Shown: piece after piece, positions 42,787-54,362 of the stretch
How positions within the stretch are numbered: position 1 is the first letter of the stretch
Layout of the letters: each line of letters begins with the position of its first letter
From: Cladophialophora immunda
Taxonomy: Eukaryota > Ascomycota > Eurotiomycetes > Chaetothyriales > Herpotrichiellaceae
DNA length: 64,000 bases
Reading direction: 5' to 3'
Assembly: GCF_000835495.1 (NCBI RefSeq)
Contig: NW_015622541.1
Span: 6,510,001 to 6,574,000, forward strand
The notes under the pieces: model-generated
Seen by the model: the letters and a program-made list of their open reading frames with translations, nothing else
The model's database searches: none
Told to the model about the DNA's origin: nothing
Position numbers and translations under genes: made by a program

Positions 42787-45335
42787 TCATGGTCGTCTTG
42801 GGACGGGATAACCCGCCTGTCCAGGTTGATTTGGCGCTCCACCGAATCTGATACCCATGTCTGGTGTCCAGATTCCTCCACCACCAATCGTGCCACCCGC
42901 AACACCGACCGGCAAGGGTGAGGTGGAGGGAATAACCCCTCCAGGAGGTGGATTCCTTGTTGGCACCGGTGCCGTCAGTGCTTCTTGAGTCTCCGCAGGT
43001 GGTTGTTGCTGCATACGGCTTCTCGTCTGCGGCGCTGTATTCTGACTCCTTAATTCCCTCCTCGTTTCCTGAAGATTGAGCCTGCCCATATCTTGTCCCG
43101 CGAGCTCCGCTTCAAGCTGACTGGCCTCGATCCTGCGCTCTGACACTTGCGCTTTACAATTGTCTCGGAAACGCGTCACGTGAACGGCGAGGTCGTTATA
43201 GAACTTTCTTCCAGTGTCCAAATTGCTAATCAGCTCTTTGTATTTGGCATATCCTGTGTCCAGCGTCTGTAGAGCCTTCTGGCGATCTCTGGTACTGGTG
43301 TCGCCCCTTCGAGCGTCCAAAAATGCTTTATTCGCTTCCCGCAGTCGAGCAACAACTTGGTCTTGTTCCTCTTGTTCAGCTGCAAGAGCTTCGCGATCAG
43401 GCTCATACGCCTGAAGACGTGTTTCGAACAATTTCTCAAACTGTCCTGGTTCGATCTTCTGCATGGGATACTCCCGCTCCAGGCGAGCTGCTTCAGCGAG
43501 CAAAGCCGGTCCAATATCATCAGACTTGGCTTTTTCTTTGAGAGCCGCAATGCGATTCTTCTGCCGAGTCTCTAAACGGGAGACTTCGTTCAGACATGTC
43601 CGTAGTCGAGACGCGGCTTCCTCGATGGCCGGGGTCATGGTGACCTGACTGGACGAGGGAACAAATCGTTCAAGATCGCGATTTGTCCCAGTCAAGATTT
43701 TGAGAATATGCTCATTCTCCCGGAACTTTGCTTGCACCAAGTTGTCACTTGAGGCGGCAGAGTTTAGATACGTCTGCAGCTCGTTTGAAGTCTGATACAG
43801 TTTGGCCAGGGCGGTCGTGGAGGATGGACGTGCCCATCTGTCCGTGCCGTACTTGGCTCGAGCTCGCTCATCCTCGGCTTTCTCAGCCTCTAACAACGCA
43901 ACGCCTTCCTGGTAGATGGCGAGATCATTCGTCTTCAACTTGGTCGTGTCTTCCATTGATCTCTTGATTCGGTACAGGGCGTCCTGCTGTCGAAGTTCCT
44001 CGGCCTTTGAAACCAGGCTGCCAGGCAAACCAAGTGGCTTTTCAAGGGCCTGTAATGAGCCAGGCAAATCGAGCGATTGCAGGATATCTCTCAGTCTAAC
44101 TGTCATGGCTTCAAGATCGACAATGATAGACTGGTTTACAAGGCGGTCACGCCGATCGGCGTATATTGATGCAGCTTGATGGACAGCATAAGGAACAAGC
44201 TTGTCGAATAACGGCCTGCCAAAGGGTTTTCCTTCACCCAGCAGGGAAATGCCATTGACGATATCTGCAGGTGTCTTTGCAGCAACCATATTTGTTCGAT
44301 CCAAAAGCCTGAGCTCCGATTTGGGCGTTGTTGTTTGTAGATAGATCAGATCATTGTCCTTTTCAGCCCTCTTCAGCTCTTCAGCGACCCTGGACTTGAG
44401 CCCGTTCAGATCCCCGGTGACCGTGGCATTGATGTATCGGGCTTCTTGAAGACCCTCGTTGACGCAGGTGAGACTGTCCTTGAGCCTGGCAATTTCTTCG
44501 CCGTACTGCTTGTTTTGCAGGCAGTATCGAGATTGTCGAAACTGAGCAGCAGCAGCGAAATGGTGGTGTTTCGCCTGGAAATGGTGTATCCATTCCGCGC
44601 TCACGGCCCTGGACTGACGTGCGGCATCCGCTGCAAAGACGTAGTAATCGGAGACTTTTGCTGCGAGTTTTGCTACTGTGCCGTCCGACATATTCCTCTT
44701 GATTGCTATCTGCCAGAAGGATTCTTGCCCTTGTGCCAAGCACAGCTGTTGCAGGCTGTCCAAAGTTATATCATCCATATCCTCGGGTGGGGTCGATCGC
44801 ATATCAGGGAGGATATCTGTTCGTATGAAGGAAAAGGTGCCGGCGGCAGCGATACTATATTCAGCCGCAGATTTGAGGCCATCGATCGTCGTTCGATTCG
44901 TCGCATACGCAAGTTGTGAATATAGGGCCGCAAGATTGAAGAGTATATTCGCAAGCTCGAACCGTAGGTTGTTCTGTAGCACGGGCTTGTCGCGATCGTA
45001 GCCTATCGCGGGGTACCACGGGAAATCGACGCCGATGTCAATGGGGAATTTCCCGCCCAGGTATCGTAGCTGTGCAGCATATATCTGTAGGCGTTTGATA
45101 CCACTGACGTGAGGCTCGCGGACGTTTATGGCGTCGTTCCGTAGGCGGTCGATGTCTCGCAGGTCATCTGCGAACATGTCTGGAGACTGGTCATACTTCG
45201 TGGAAATGTATTGTTTGATGGCGGAGGACAAATCCACCGAGTGCGTCCGACGAAAGGGGATTTCGAGGAGATTTCTGGACCCTGGTCAGCAACGGAAACC
45301 AACATCCAGAGCAAGTCCAAGACTTACGAAGCCAT
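42787..45335 (-). CDS. palA: pH-response regulator PalA / Rim20 (BRO1-domain ESCRT adaptor)
   Basis: Two exons, 45335-45328 and 45274-42787; intron 45275-45327 (GTAAGT...CCAG, branch GCTGAC). The product has 831 residues. The spliced start MASNLLEIPFRRTHSVDLSS is the standard PalA N-terminus. The BRO1 domain spans about residues 5-390 (KYDQSPDMFADDLRDID, LRFELANILFNLAALYSQLA, ESFWQIAIKRNMSDGTVAKL). A V-shaped coiled-coil domain follows at about 415-720 (for example ELRQQDALYRIKRSMEDTTK), and a Pro/Gly-rich tail ends the protein. PalA/Rim20 binds YPXL/I motifs of PacC/Rim101 and, with ESCRT-III Vps32, lets PalB cleave PacC at alkaline pH. The acceptor at 45275-45277 was chosen over an earlier CAG because it restores the conserved N-terminus. 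A CRE palindrome lies 94 bases upstream. Confidence 0.95.
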
Positions 45336-45970
45336 GCTGTTGTGGTTGTGCAGAGGAGCAGAGACTGCGGCTGAGAATCGTGCGTGTGAGGCACTGCGGC
45401 CAGCGTTGTGTTTTGGTCCAAGGCTGTGTGACGTCAGCCTCGGCAAGGCTGAGCCTCGCGAGAGAACGAGTGCTCAGTAGCCTTGCTCCTCTGCCATCCT
45501 AGAGCCGACTTCAACCAAACGAACAGGCTCCTGCGCAGGGTGAACTCCTCATTCGGAGCCTCGCTCTTTTCCCCGAGTGCCAGGACTGTTGCCAATTGTC
45601 GAGACTCGCACTCAAACCCAATACGGTGCTGATCCAGCCATCAAAGACCCAGTCGAAGGGCGGGCGGAGTTCTCCATGCGCCCATCCATCAGTGCCCCTC
45701 GCTCGCTCCAATGAGACGTCTATCTTTTTGCCATCGGATCCCTTCACGCCCTTCAGACTATTATCTTGTACCAAGCATCCTTCTCCCTCCCATATCAGGT
45801 GCGATTCAACCTAACATCAACTCTTTAAGAAGACATCTTGCGCCCCCATAATATCCAGGCGTTTGGCTTGTGCAAAGTTGAGCTTCCTCTCCGTTTCGTC
45901 GCTTCTTCCTATTGTCTACTTTTCTCTATCCTAGCCTCGTCTCCTCCCCGACCCATATCCTTTGTCAAAG
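45336..45970. other. Shared divergent promoter of palA and the aldolase gene
   Basis: About 635 bases between two divergent ATGs. It contains the CRE palindrome at 45429-45436 and an adjacent GCCTCGGCAAGGCTGAGCCTC patch with inverted symmetry. The last 150 bases before the aldolase ATG are C/T-rich. No gene is seen. Confidence 0.55.
45429..45436. promoter_or_regulatory. Perfect CRE palindrome upstream of palA
   Basis: TGACGTCA lies 93 bases before the palA ATG (minus strand) and about 535 before the aldolase ATG. It is the consensus for ATF/CREB-type bZIP factors (AtfA in fungi). Which gene it serves is inference. Confidence 0.55.
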
Positions 45971-46949
45971 ATGGCCCCTTCTGCGATCAGCGACCTCCTC
46001 CCCTCCGGCCCCGTGGCCTCAAAGTCCGTCACTCCCGGCAAGGAAGAACATGTCCACGGGATGGAGGACAAGTCGCCCCTCGCGGCCATTTCCCACGGCG
46101 ACGTGATGTTGCCCGGTGTACCCAAATTCGACAACTTCGCCGCCCAACGCCAATGGCAACTTGAGCACATGGCCGCTGCTTTCCGTCATTGGGCACGAGA
46201 GGGATTCGTTGAGGGCATTTCAGGACATATCAGCGTGCGCGATCCGGAGAACCACGAAGTCTTCTGGACGAACCGTACGTCTTCCCGCCAAACATCCCCC
46301 TCTTCCGGACAATATACAGCGGCGTACTAACCGCGAGACAGCGCTGGGCGTGCACTTCGGCCTTCTCAAAGCCAGCGACATGATCGCGGTGAACCTGGCG
46401 GGCAAGGTCGTGGGGGGCAACACCAGCCGCCCGCCCAACGCCGCGGGCTTCCTGATCCACAGCGAAGTGCACAAAGCCCGCCCGGACGTGACGGCCATCT
46501 GCCACGCGCACACCGTCTACGGCAAGGCGTGGTCCGTCTTCGGCCGGCCGCTGGAGATGCTGACGCAGGACGCCTGCAAGTTCTACAACGCGCACTCGGT
46601 CTACAACTCGTACGGCGGCGTCGTGCTCGCGAGCGAGGAAGGCGCCCAGATCGCCAAGGCCCTGGGCCCGACCAACAAGGCCTGCATCCTGCGCAACCAT
46701 GGCCTGTTGACCGTGGGCAAGACCGTCGACGAAGCCGCCTTCCTGTTCACCAGCATGGAACATGCCTGCCAGGGCCAGCTGCTGGCCGAGGCCGCCAGCC
46801 AGGGTGGCAACTTGCCCAAGGTCCTCATCTCGGAGGAAGAGGCGCAATACACGAACAAGATGGAGAGCGATGAAGAGACCTGCTATGCCGAGTTCCAGGT
46901 CTACGTGGACTGGGAGGATTATCACAGCAAAGGCGACTTTAGGAAATAG
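45971..46949 (+). CDS. Class II aldolase / adducin-domain protein
   Basis: Two exons, 45971-46274 and 46342-46949, with the intron 46275-46341 (GTACGT...GACAG, branch TACTAAC). The product has 303 residues. Conserved segments are RQWQLEHMAAAFRHWAREGF with EGISGHISVRDPE, the zinc-binding pair in AICHAHTVYGKAWS, QDACKFYNAHSVYNSYGGVV, and the third histidine in CILRNHGLLTVGKTVDEAAF. Bacterial members are L-fuculose- or L-ribulose-phosphate enzymes; fungal members of this size are usually annotated only as aldolase/adducin proteins, and the substrate is unknown. The HSEVHKARPDV segment provides a typical acidic active-site neighbour. Exon 2 is GC-rich. It diverges from palA with a shared promoter. 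Confidence 0.9.
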
Positions 46950-48929
46950 ATGGGCCGCGTTAGCGAGACAGTGACTAAAGAGGACGACAAAATCCGTTTA
47001 GACGTAGTGGTAGGAGTCATAAAGTTGATATATTATTATAAATACCGTGACGTGTCCGGTGCGCTCCTCTCAGTAACGGTATTAGCAAGTCAGTTATGTA
47101 TGCGTGGCAGGGAGGGAGACACCCTCGGTCCGTGACCCATTGGTCCAGTGAACCTGCAAGAGAGTGCGATATGACAGAAACCTCCGCAGAGATGATCAGT
47201 CGTCCACTTAGAAGAGATTGAAATTTTCCCCTGTTGGGCGGCCATGAGTGGTAGATGACGAGGCCCGTTCCGTGCGCAGGATTTTCTGGACATGCGTGGT
47301 AAAGGCCGCCCCTCATCGACAAATAAGTCGAATCTGCGAACAGGAAGGCCCTCATGGACGGCAGATGAAACGCCAGACAATCTCTAGGTGTTCCTGGCGC
47401 GTCCGTTTTCAAGCATGGATTCGGTCGGAAAAGATGGTGGTAGGGCCGCCCTGAACCGAGAGGTTCCGGATATCGTTATACTCTATCTGGTTCCTATAAT
47501 GTTGATGAGGCCATGAGTAGTAACAACGGCCCTCATGGGCATAGCCTGCTGAAATTATAGACATATCGACATAGGGTTGGGCTTCGATCGTCTGGATGTG
47601 GTGGCTTCAGAGGAAGAGCGATGTTCGTCGATAACAGGTGCGAAGTAGTGATTCGTGAGGGAATCAGGGATGTGTTACCAAAAGTTGCCTCAACTTGAAC
47701 CGGAGCCATTTAACCCATCGAGACCTATTCAATTGACGTTATGAACTGGGTGTTGCGCTTGTTGCTGCTGATCTTCGTGTCCTTCGTCCCGGCGCTGCTC
47801 CCGTTGAAGATCGTCTGTCTGTTCGCGTTGTTCTTCTTGACCCCATTCATTCCAGGTCCAGGTGATAGCGCAACCAACCAGAATCCACCTTGAGAGAAAA
47901 CTCCAGAGCGCCGCTCGCCATAGCAAGGCTCTCTGCCACATTGGCCGCTTCCAGACACCAGCACTTGTCAAGATGGTGGCGATGAGAAGAAACGGACCGA
48001 CTTCGCATGACAACAGCAAGGCTCTCTGCAAATTGGGATAAGCTCTTCCGAATGCCGTCGTCCTGGCACTGTCATGGCCGCCAGCTCTTCTTCGCTGGGG
48101 TGGCATGTTGAGATGTTTGGGGATGCGCGAAAATACGTGACGACCTATCGTGGAGTTGATGGCAGTACCAATGGCAATCTCAAGATTTGTATGCAACGAA
48201 TACAGGGAATGTATAGCCTAGGAACTGTCTGAACAAGAGGGCTATTGCTGCTTTGCAGTTCGCCAGTGACAGTCACAATTCATAGGACTTGGTGCAGATG
48301 CAACGGCGACGGTCCAGCCCAGACGTGAGGAAGATGGTGGATTTGATGCTCGTATTCTCTAGTATTTCCCCGAGATCGTGCGACCGTCAACAACGACCGG
48401 AAGCGTGTTGAGCAAAGGGTTGCGGTCTTGAAACGGCTACCCTACTTGGAAGAACATTGTTTGTCTCTCGGTGTCGAACCAGGGGACACGAACGATTCGG
48501 TGTCGATGTCAGCAGGGATGACCAAAGAAGATCTAGGAGGTTGTCGAATTCGAGGCGATCACAATGGAGAAAAGCAGAGTGACTCGTAACTCGCAGCTTG
48601 TTGGGTGGATGTCATGGAAACACGGGCAGGCACACGATCAACCTGTTCAGATGGCCATGATGTAGGTAGGTTTGTTCCCTTAAAGTTTGTGTAGTTTGTT
48701 TAGTTTGCCCAGTTTGCCGCATTTGTAAGCTTTGCGAGATTTGCCCACACGCGGCCCTCACCAATCGCCTTCCACTCTTGGTCCTGGCCGTACTGAGAAT
48801 CAAATACATTCTTGTTCATTTTGTTGACAAAAGAACTCGGTGAGCTAAAGAATATCCGACCAAGTCTAATCTATACGGCGCAATCCAGCCAAAAGGAAAA
48901 GAAGAAAACGACCAACTCCTCTGCTTCCA
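46950..48929. other. Long intergenic region with one doubtful small frame
   Basis: Nearly 2 kb. A minus-strand frame at 47725-48196 could encode 155 residues with two hydrophobic segments and a Gln/Glu/Arg-rich tail. It lacks homologues I recognise and includes a repeated 15-base word, so I do not call it. A nine-base tandem repeat lies at 48684-48719. Confidence 0.4.
48684..48719 (+). repeat. Nine-base tandem repeat, AGTTTGNNN x4
   Basis: Four AGTTTG units start at 48684, 48693, 48702 and 48711, with three variable bases between them. ATTTG and CTTTG words continue to about 48745. It is non-coding. Confidence 0.8.
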
Positions 48930-50780
48930 TCACCACCCGAAGCCTTCCTCAATGAAGTCCACATTTACGCCATTGTCAAGCATCGCCCGGGATGCACGCC
49001 TGACTTCATCTGCCAGCCCTCCACCTGCGCAGACACTTATTCCCATACAGCCGACTTTCTGCCTGGCCTCGCTCGCAATGAGGGTTTCCACATCCGGTCT
49101 CCCCCGCGCCATCTGAACGTGTTCGCTTGGACTTCGGATAACCTGGCTGAGGCTGACTCTAGTGACATACAAGAGAACTTTGAGCACCTCTCTCCGTCCT
49201 TCCATGGATAGAATCTCGTGCATCCATGGTCGAATCCAGTCCAGACATTCCGTTGTCGGTATAACCCACACAAGTGTGACTCGTTTCGCCGCCACTGTAC
49301 CATGGCCGTATCCTTCCACAAGCTCCTTGACATATCCAAGTTGATGCGTAATGCCGACACCACTTGCAAAGAGGAGCACTGTCCCATAGCTTGACATGCT
49401 GCGCTCGTTTCCGTACGGTCCTTCGATCAACGCATTGAGCTCCAGACCTGCCCCGGCCGTCATTGCACGATGCCAGAGTTTGTTCGTCATGCCTGTTTGC
49501 TTTTTGACGATCAAGGATATTGTTTCTTCTCCACGTTTTTCAATGTCCTTGGAGTATATGTGGATCGCCGGTCGCTTTTCGCTGTAGTTTGATCTGAGTG
49601 AAGATGATCTGCTCAAAGGATCTTCAATCCCGGACCACGCGACGGAAAAGGGGTGCGCTGTCCATAAACCGATCGAAGGAATTGTCAGATACAGCGATTG
49701 GCCCGGTCGATACGTCCAGGGTCTTGGGCTCGTGAGTGTGATCTTCACCACGCCACCGTTCAGCGGCTCAAACTTGGCTTTGGTGCCACCTCTCCCAACA
49801 TTTCTGTAGACCAATGTCACAAGTCTAAGAGACCTTGCCGTGGCCCAAATTATGACAGCCCCAAGCAACAACCCCCTTTGAGGTACACCTTCAAGGTGCC
49901 TCCAGAGGAATACTAGTACCAACACCACAAGGACAACATGTAGGTGCAGGAAGAATTCGTACGCCAGGTTCCTAATCACCTTTGGACTTGACAACAAGAT
50001 GAATACGAGGCTGATAGCGGCAATCAAGCCACTGTAGATGAAAGGACTGTCCAATGATGTCTTCACTGCAGCCCAGCCGCTCGACTGCACTTTTGGAATG
50101 AGCCAGCACAGAACATGAGTAATGGCTTCACAGATAGCCAGACGACCAAACCAGCGGTGCATCAAATTGAAAGTGTCGTACGAAATGTCCAGCATCGATA
50201 TCAATGGATTCTTCACCGTCGCCATGACCATGATTGGGATCAAGTTGGTCACCGCCAGGGTCCCAGTTCGGTTTCTGAGGACAGGCAAAAGCTGCTGCTC
50301 GGGTTTCGACCATGGGATATTCCAGGTGCAGAGGAAGAAATTTGTAATGACCACCGAAAGTATGAATGAAGTTTGCAATCGTGTTGGAACAGTCCCAAAA
50401 GTAACACGACGAGAAAATCTGATCTCTCGGGCCCGTCGATAGAAGAGGATTGGAGCATATAGCAGCTTGCTCTTAACCAGACTGATGGCAGGCGAAGCGC
50501 TAGAAAAGTACCGAAGAGCGCCTGCGCCAGACATGGAGGCCAAGTGTCGAATGTGGGCATTGAGCCGCAAGGTCAGTGAATAGGCGAGAAGCAAGGCAAC
50601 GACACCCAGCATTGCCCCAAGGTATGAGTGGGAGATGGTCCCGTTGAGTCCTTCGAGGTGGGCTTGTGCTGGATCGTATTGATAGTGCGAGTTCCCGCTG
50701 GTTGTTGCATTGCCTGTCGTAGCAGCCTGCGCGGCCGCAAAGATGGTTGCCATCACGAAGGAAGAAGAGGAAAACATCAT
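48930..50780 (-). CDS. Ferric reductase-like transmembrane oxidoreductase (FRE/NOX superfamily)
   Basis: A single exon. The frame is open further upstream, but the first ATG is at 50778-50780, giving 616 residues; ATG 50751-50753 would also give a signal-like start (MATIFAAAQA). About seven hydrophobic spans occupy the first 350 residues. Heme-ligating His pairs are visible in MHRWFGRLAICEAITHVLCW and FLHLHVVLVVLVLVFLWRHL. The FAD motif is TAHPFSVAWSG after WTYRPGQSLYLTIP, and the NADPH-side motifs are IEGPYGNE and VLLFASGVGITHQL, with the C-terminal SVCAGGGLADEVR. Members reduce Fe(III)/Cu(II) at the plasma membrane for metal uptake. An Asn-rich glycosylated N-terminal segment fits the surface location. 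The substrate is not fixed by sequence. Confidence 0.9.
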   Translation of the reverse strand: MMFSSSSFVMATIFAAAQAATTGNATTSGNSHYQYDPAQAHLEGLNGTISHSYLGAMLGVVALLLAYSLTLRLNAHIRHLASMSGAGALRYFSSASPAISLVKSKLLYAPILFYRRAREIRFSRRVTFGTVPTRLQTSFILSVVITNFFLCTWNIPWSKPEQQLLPVLRNRTGTLAVTNLIPIMVMATVKNPLISMLDISYDTFNLMHRWFGRLAICEAITHVLCWLIPKVQSSGWAAVKTSLDSPFIYSGLIAAISLVFILLSSPKVIRNLAYEFFLHLHVVLVVLVLVFLWRHLEGVPQRGLLLGAVIIWATARSLRLVTLVYRNVGRGGTKAKFEPLNGGVVKITLTSPRPWTYRPGQSLYLTIPSIGLWTAHPFSVAWSGIEDPLSRSSSLRSNYSEKRPAIHIYSKDIEKRGEETISLIVKKQTGMTNKLWHRAMTAGAGLELNALIEGPYGNERSMSSYGTVLLFASGVGITHQLGYVKELVEGYGHGTVAAKRVTLVWVIPTTECLDWIRPWMHEILSMEGRREVLKVLLYVTRVSLSQVIRSPSEHVQMARGRPDVETLIASEARQKVGCMGISVCAGGGLADEVRRASRAMLDNGVNVDFIEEGFGW

Positions 50781-52037
50781 TTTGACGGCGGCGACGATCT
50801 CAGAAGTAAAAACCGAAAGAGTAAAGGACAAGCCCAGCTCGTCAGGCAGTCAGGCGGACGACAGTCGCCTTGGATCACCGGGAATGCAAGGTATACCAGA
50901 CGAGCATTGGGCAGGTGATATGGAGTGCGGCAATGGCCCAAGTGATGAAGAAAACGAAAATGCCAAGGGTCAGCTGCCAGACCTGGGTTGTAGTCACTTT
51001 GATATTAAAATCACCCGAGATCTCGAGATTTGGCGAAATGACGAATCCAAGGGCCTAGATGAGTGGCTGATATAACTTGTGTGGGGTACCGACCTGGTCT
51101 GAAACGAAGCTTTCCTACTCGCAGGTAGACGGGGTGAGCTTGGTTTATCTATATCGGCGCCATGAGCCGGACGGGCTTCGCGTAATTTCGATCATCATCC
51201 GAGGCCATAGCTTGCCACTATTAATACTGAAGGAATGTCCGGCGTTGTACAACGACAAGGGCGAGAGAAACGGGTGGCAATCATAGTAGGGCATAAGGGG
51301 GGCAAGAAGAGGTGACACGGCGAAGGAGAGCGAGTCCCATGAATCCTGGTAGTAGAATTCCATGGCTTTGGACGGCGCTGATACGGCAAGCACTAAATCC
51401 TCAATCGCCTTGGAAGCAAGAATGTGGAGCAAAGCACTTGTAGGTGAACGCAATGTTACGTAGAGGTGATTTCTCTATCGAGGAAGAAAGGGAGGAGGGA
51501 GAGGGAAAGGGACAAGGTGGTAGAGAGAAGGATGCGGGCGGGTGCCTGCCAAGCCACCAAGGCGCTTTTCCGATTGGTGGATCTGGGTCGGACCAATCTC
51601 AAGCGACCGGCATGCCCAGCCACGATACCAATCGGGCCAATCGCCCCGCGCCGGCCGCTCTCCTACTTGCCGGATCCTGAAACAGTAGTTCCGCCGACTG
51701 CCCGCTATCAATCTAATCTGTATCAGCCTTGGGCGTTTTCTATTTCCGTGCTATCAGTCGTGGCCTGCGGATCTCGAGGATTGTCGACGTCCTCTGTTTT
51801 CCTGAAGTCGCCATCAACGGAGCTCCGGCTGAACGATCACTGGTGTTGTGCTGCAGGAAATATTCCAGGCACGGACGAGAAATTCCTGGATGGATGCAGT
51901 GCAACTGCAAAAATACGCTGCGGTGTCGCGGTGACGAATGCTCGTTCTCTGCAAGGGGCCGTGGAACATCATCACCCTTGGGCACACAATGGGCTACAGT
52001 CATGTCACCCGATGTCGCATGTTAGTTGTCTCGCCTG
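50781..52037. other. Intergenic region, no gene seen
   Basis: About 1.25 kb between two minus-strand genes. Purine-rich sequence (GGGAGAGGG type) lies at about 51480-51540. The small frames on both strands show no protein family feature. Confidence 0.4.
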
Positions 52038-54362
52038 CTATTGCAGCAAGCTTAATTCGGCTTCGGATTCCTCTTCGAGATGTTGATGTTGCCGACCATG
52101 CATTCGGGGCATGTGGTCGCCAGCAGTTTCTGTAGGGCTTGAGCGCGATGCCCTTTGGGGAAGTATTCCGCGCCTGACTTTTTTGTATTCGAAATCTCCA
52201 TCCATATGCACCTCAACGTCATCAGACAGATGCCTCCGCTTCAACTTGTTTCCAGTCCTTCGTCGCCCATTGATAGCTGATGGTGAACAGGTTGGTGAAT
52301 GTTGGTGAAGGACGCGCCGTCCTGGGATCTGCTCGGCGATTGAGCCATTCTCGTCCCGCCTTGGGTCACCCGCGATGATCTCCTGGAATGATTTTTCGGT
52401 GTTCGGCCTGGTTGCAGGAGTCTTCGCGACCCATTCCTCTACAGTTTCATCCCAGCGATATCCGACGTCGAATGGGTTTTCATGCTCCACCATAATGTTC
52501 TTAATATGTTTTCCTGCCGTTTCATGAAAATCGGAGGCCCACGATAAGATGCTCGGTTCTTCAAGATGCTCGGCAGCATACTCCATGGCACCATTGGCGG
52601 CAAGCTGAGCAAGCAAGGCGCTAAGTTGCTGCCATTCGCCGCATTTTATGGATAATAAACGCACCACCAATCGCTCAACGTCACTCCAGGCTCGGCAGAG
52701 AGCTATGATAGTACCCCCTAGCTCCTTGCAGATTGTACTCGGAGAAGACATTGTGCGTAACAAGGATCCAAAACTCCGTAGGAGATCATCCGGGACCTCA
52801 TAACCGGCGAGAGAGAGACGACATAGTTCTCCAAAGAATATTTGAGCAACAAGCAGCTGCTGGAATTCTGGTAGTTGCCATGCTCGCCCAAGGTCCACCT
52901 GAACTTGAGCCATCCGTGAAATCCGCTCAATCAATGTTGCAAGTGCTCCAGGGTTAGCACCGCAGGAGAGCGAGAGCATGAAATAGAAGGTCATTTTGAG
53001 CCGTTTCCAGAGGGATTTGCTCATTTCAATATCATCCACCGGTGTCGATTCGCTTCCATATTCGATATGAGAGCATCTGTTCGTACCACGCAGAGTGTGC
53101 CAGTCGCTTATTGGGGGGTAAGATATTGCGCGAGAAAAGACGCCTTCGAGCAGGCAACAGGAAAGTGAACAGGGGTCGTATTTACATTCTCTGCAGACAA
53201 TGGTGAAAAATGCCAAATGCTTCCATCTTATATGGCGGGAAATCAGGTGTAAGGGATTTTGTCTGGTCTGCAGAGCACGCACCATCGATCTGATACTGAG
53301 GTTATACCTCCATGGACTTGACACATCGACTGGACCGTCAGGTGGCGGAAACATAAGATCTAGTCCAGGCATGTCGTGAAAATCGATGTCTGAGTTGTTG
53401 GAATTGAAGGATGCCTCAATTAGAGACTCCGACACGGCTTCAACGAAGTCGGAGAAGAGGAGGCGTTCACGCGAGCGAGGGAGAAGCATTTTGGCGGTCT
53501 GTTCGGGTATTGCGCGGGCTTCAATCAGGCGCGAAATCATTGAAATTCCACATGCTCGTGTTAAAACTCTTAGCTGTGGCCATCCTCTCTCAGAATCCCC
53601 GAAATAGTCCTCGAGCTCTTGAAGCTGCCCACCCATGATATCTTGTTGACCATCATATCCATTCTTATTTGCATCATTATGCTTCTGCTGCTCAATGGTA
53701 GTCCGCGATAGCTTGAGCAAACACAGGTGCATCAGGGACTTGGGTCCTTGACAATCACTCTCCTCTTCTGATCCCAAATCATCACCGTGACTATCGTGTT
53801 CGGGGCCGGAAGTTGCCACTAGGAACGCTGGAATGATAGTCCGAGCATCCCGAATGATAGATTCGTAGTCTTTGGCGAGATGGACTGTATGAGCCGTCCA
53901 GCGGTGCGATCCTTCATAAGTCTCTGATACTGATTCGTGCACAATATCTGCGGTATGGTAGTCTCCATTCAGTTGGATCGTTGGACTGTGTGCGGCCCTT
54001 GCGATATTGGGAATGGACCGAATGTCACCGCTGTGGGGCGTCAATGCTGTTGAGCAAGACTTGCGCTGTCGTTTAGGCAGTGGAGTTCGCGGTGCCGTCC
54101 TTGTACGGCCTGTATATCTCCTCTGTGACCTCCGTCCATTTTTAGAAACTTGCGCTAGCCACGTGGGCGGTTGTTCGGCCTCTAGTTTCTTATCCTCCAA
54201 TGTCGGTGGCTTTTCTGATGCGCTCAGGAAGGCTTTGTGCCATTTTTCAAGCCTGGCTACCAGACGGTTTAGTTGCCGGAGGGTTCTGTGGCACCTGGAT
54301 GTGGTCCAGGGAGCAGGAATCTGGCTCGGGGAACCCCCGTCCTTGGAAGAGACACGCGGCAT
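52038..54362 (-). CDS. Large conserved-looking fungal protein, function unknown
   Basis: One long frame; the first ATG in it is 54360-54362, giving 774 residues and starting MPRVSSKDGG. An upstream coding exon cannot be excluded because the frame opens earlier without an ATG. The N-terminus has PAPWTTSRCHRTLRQLNRLVARLEKW, a basic helix. A linker PTWLAQVSKNGRRSQRRYTGR and PLPKRQRKSCSTALTPHS looks nuclear. The middle and C-terminal half are helical, with SIRSMVRALQTRQNPLHLIS and KRLKMTFYFMLSLSCGANPG. A basic tail (KLKRRHLSDDVEVHM, YKKVRRGILP) ends the protein. Similar CRTLRxLxxxI..W starts with KRRYS-type linkers occur in other Pezizomycotina proteins, but I know of no function. A nuclear role is inference from the basic stretches. 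Confidence 0.7.
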   Translation of the reverse strand: MPRVSSKDGGSPSQIPAPWTTSRCHRTLRQLNRLVARLEKWHKAFLSASEKPPTLEDKKLEAEQPPTWLAQVSKNGRRSQRRYTGRTRTAPRTPLPKRQRKSCSTALTPHSGDIRSIPNIARAAHSPTIQLNGDYHTADIVHESVSETYEGSHRWTAHTVHLAKDYESIIRDARTIIPAFLVATSGPEHDSHGDDLGSEEESDCQGPKSLMHLCLLKLSRTTIEQQKHNDANKNGYDGQQDIMGGQLQELEDYFGDSERGWPQLRVLTRACGISMISRLIEARAIPEQTAKMLLPRSRERLLFSDFVEAVSESLIEASFNSNNSDIDFHDMPGLDLMFPPPDGPVDVSSPWRYNLSIRSMVRALQTRQNPLHLISRHIRWKHLAFFTIVCRECKYDPCSLSCCLLEGVFSRAISYPPISDWHTLRGTNRCSHIEYGSESTPVDDIEMSKSLWKRLKMTFYFMLSLSCGANPGALATLIERISRMAQVQVDLGRAWQLPEFQQLLVAQIFFGELCRLSLAGYEVPDDLLRSFGSLLRTMSSPSTICKELGGTIIALCRAWSDVERLVVRLLSIKCGEWQQLSALLAQLAANGAMEYAAEHLEEPSILSWASDFHETAGKHIKNIMVEHENPFDVGYRWDETVEEWVAKTPATRPNTEKSFQEIIAGDPRRDENGSIAEQIPGRRVLHQHSPTCSPSAINGRRRTGNKLKRRHLSDDVEVHMDGDFEYKKVRRGILPQRASRSSPTETAGDHMPRMHGRQHQHLEEESEAELSLLQ

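Noticed and set aside
47725..48196. Minus-strand frame of 155 codons with two hydrophobic stretches
   Set aside because: No recognised family, Gln/Arg-rich tail, and it includes a duplicated 15-base word; insufficient to call a gene.
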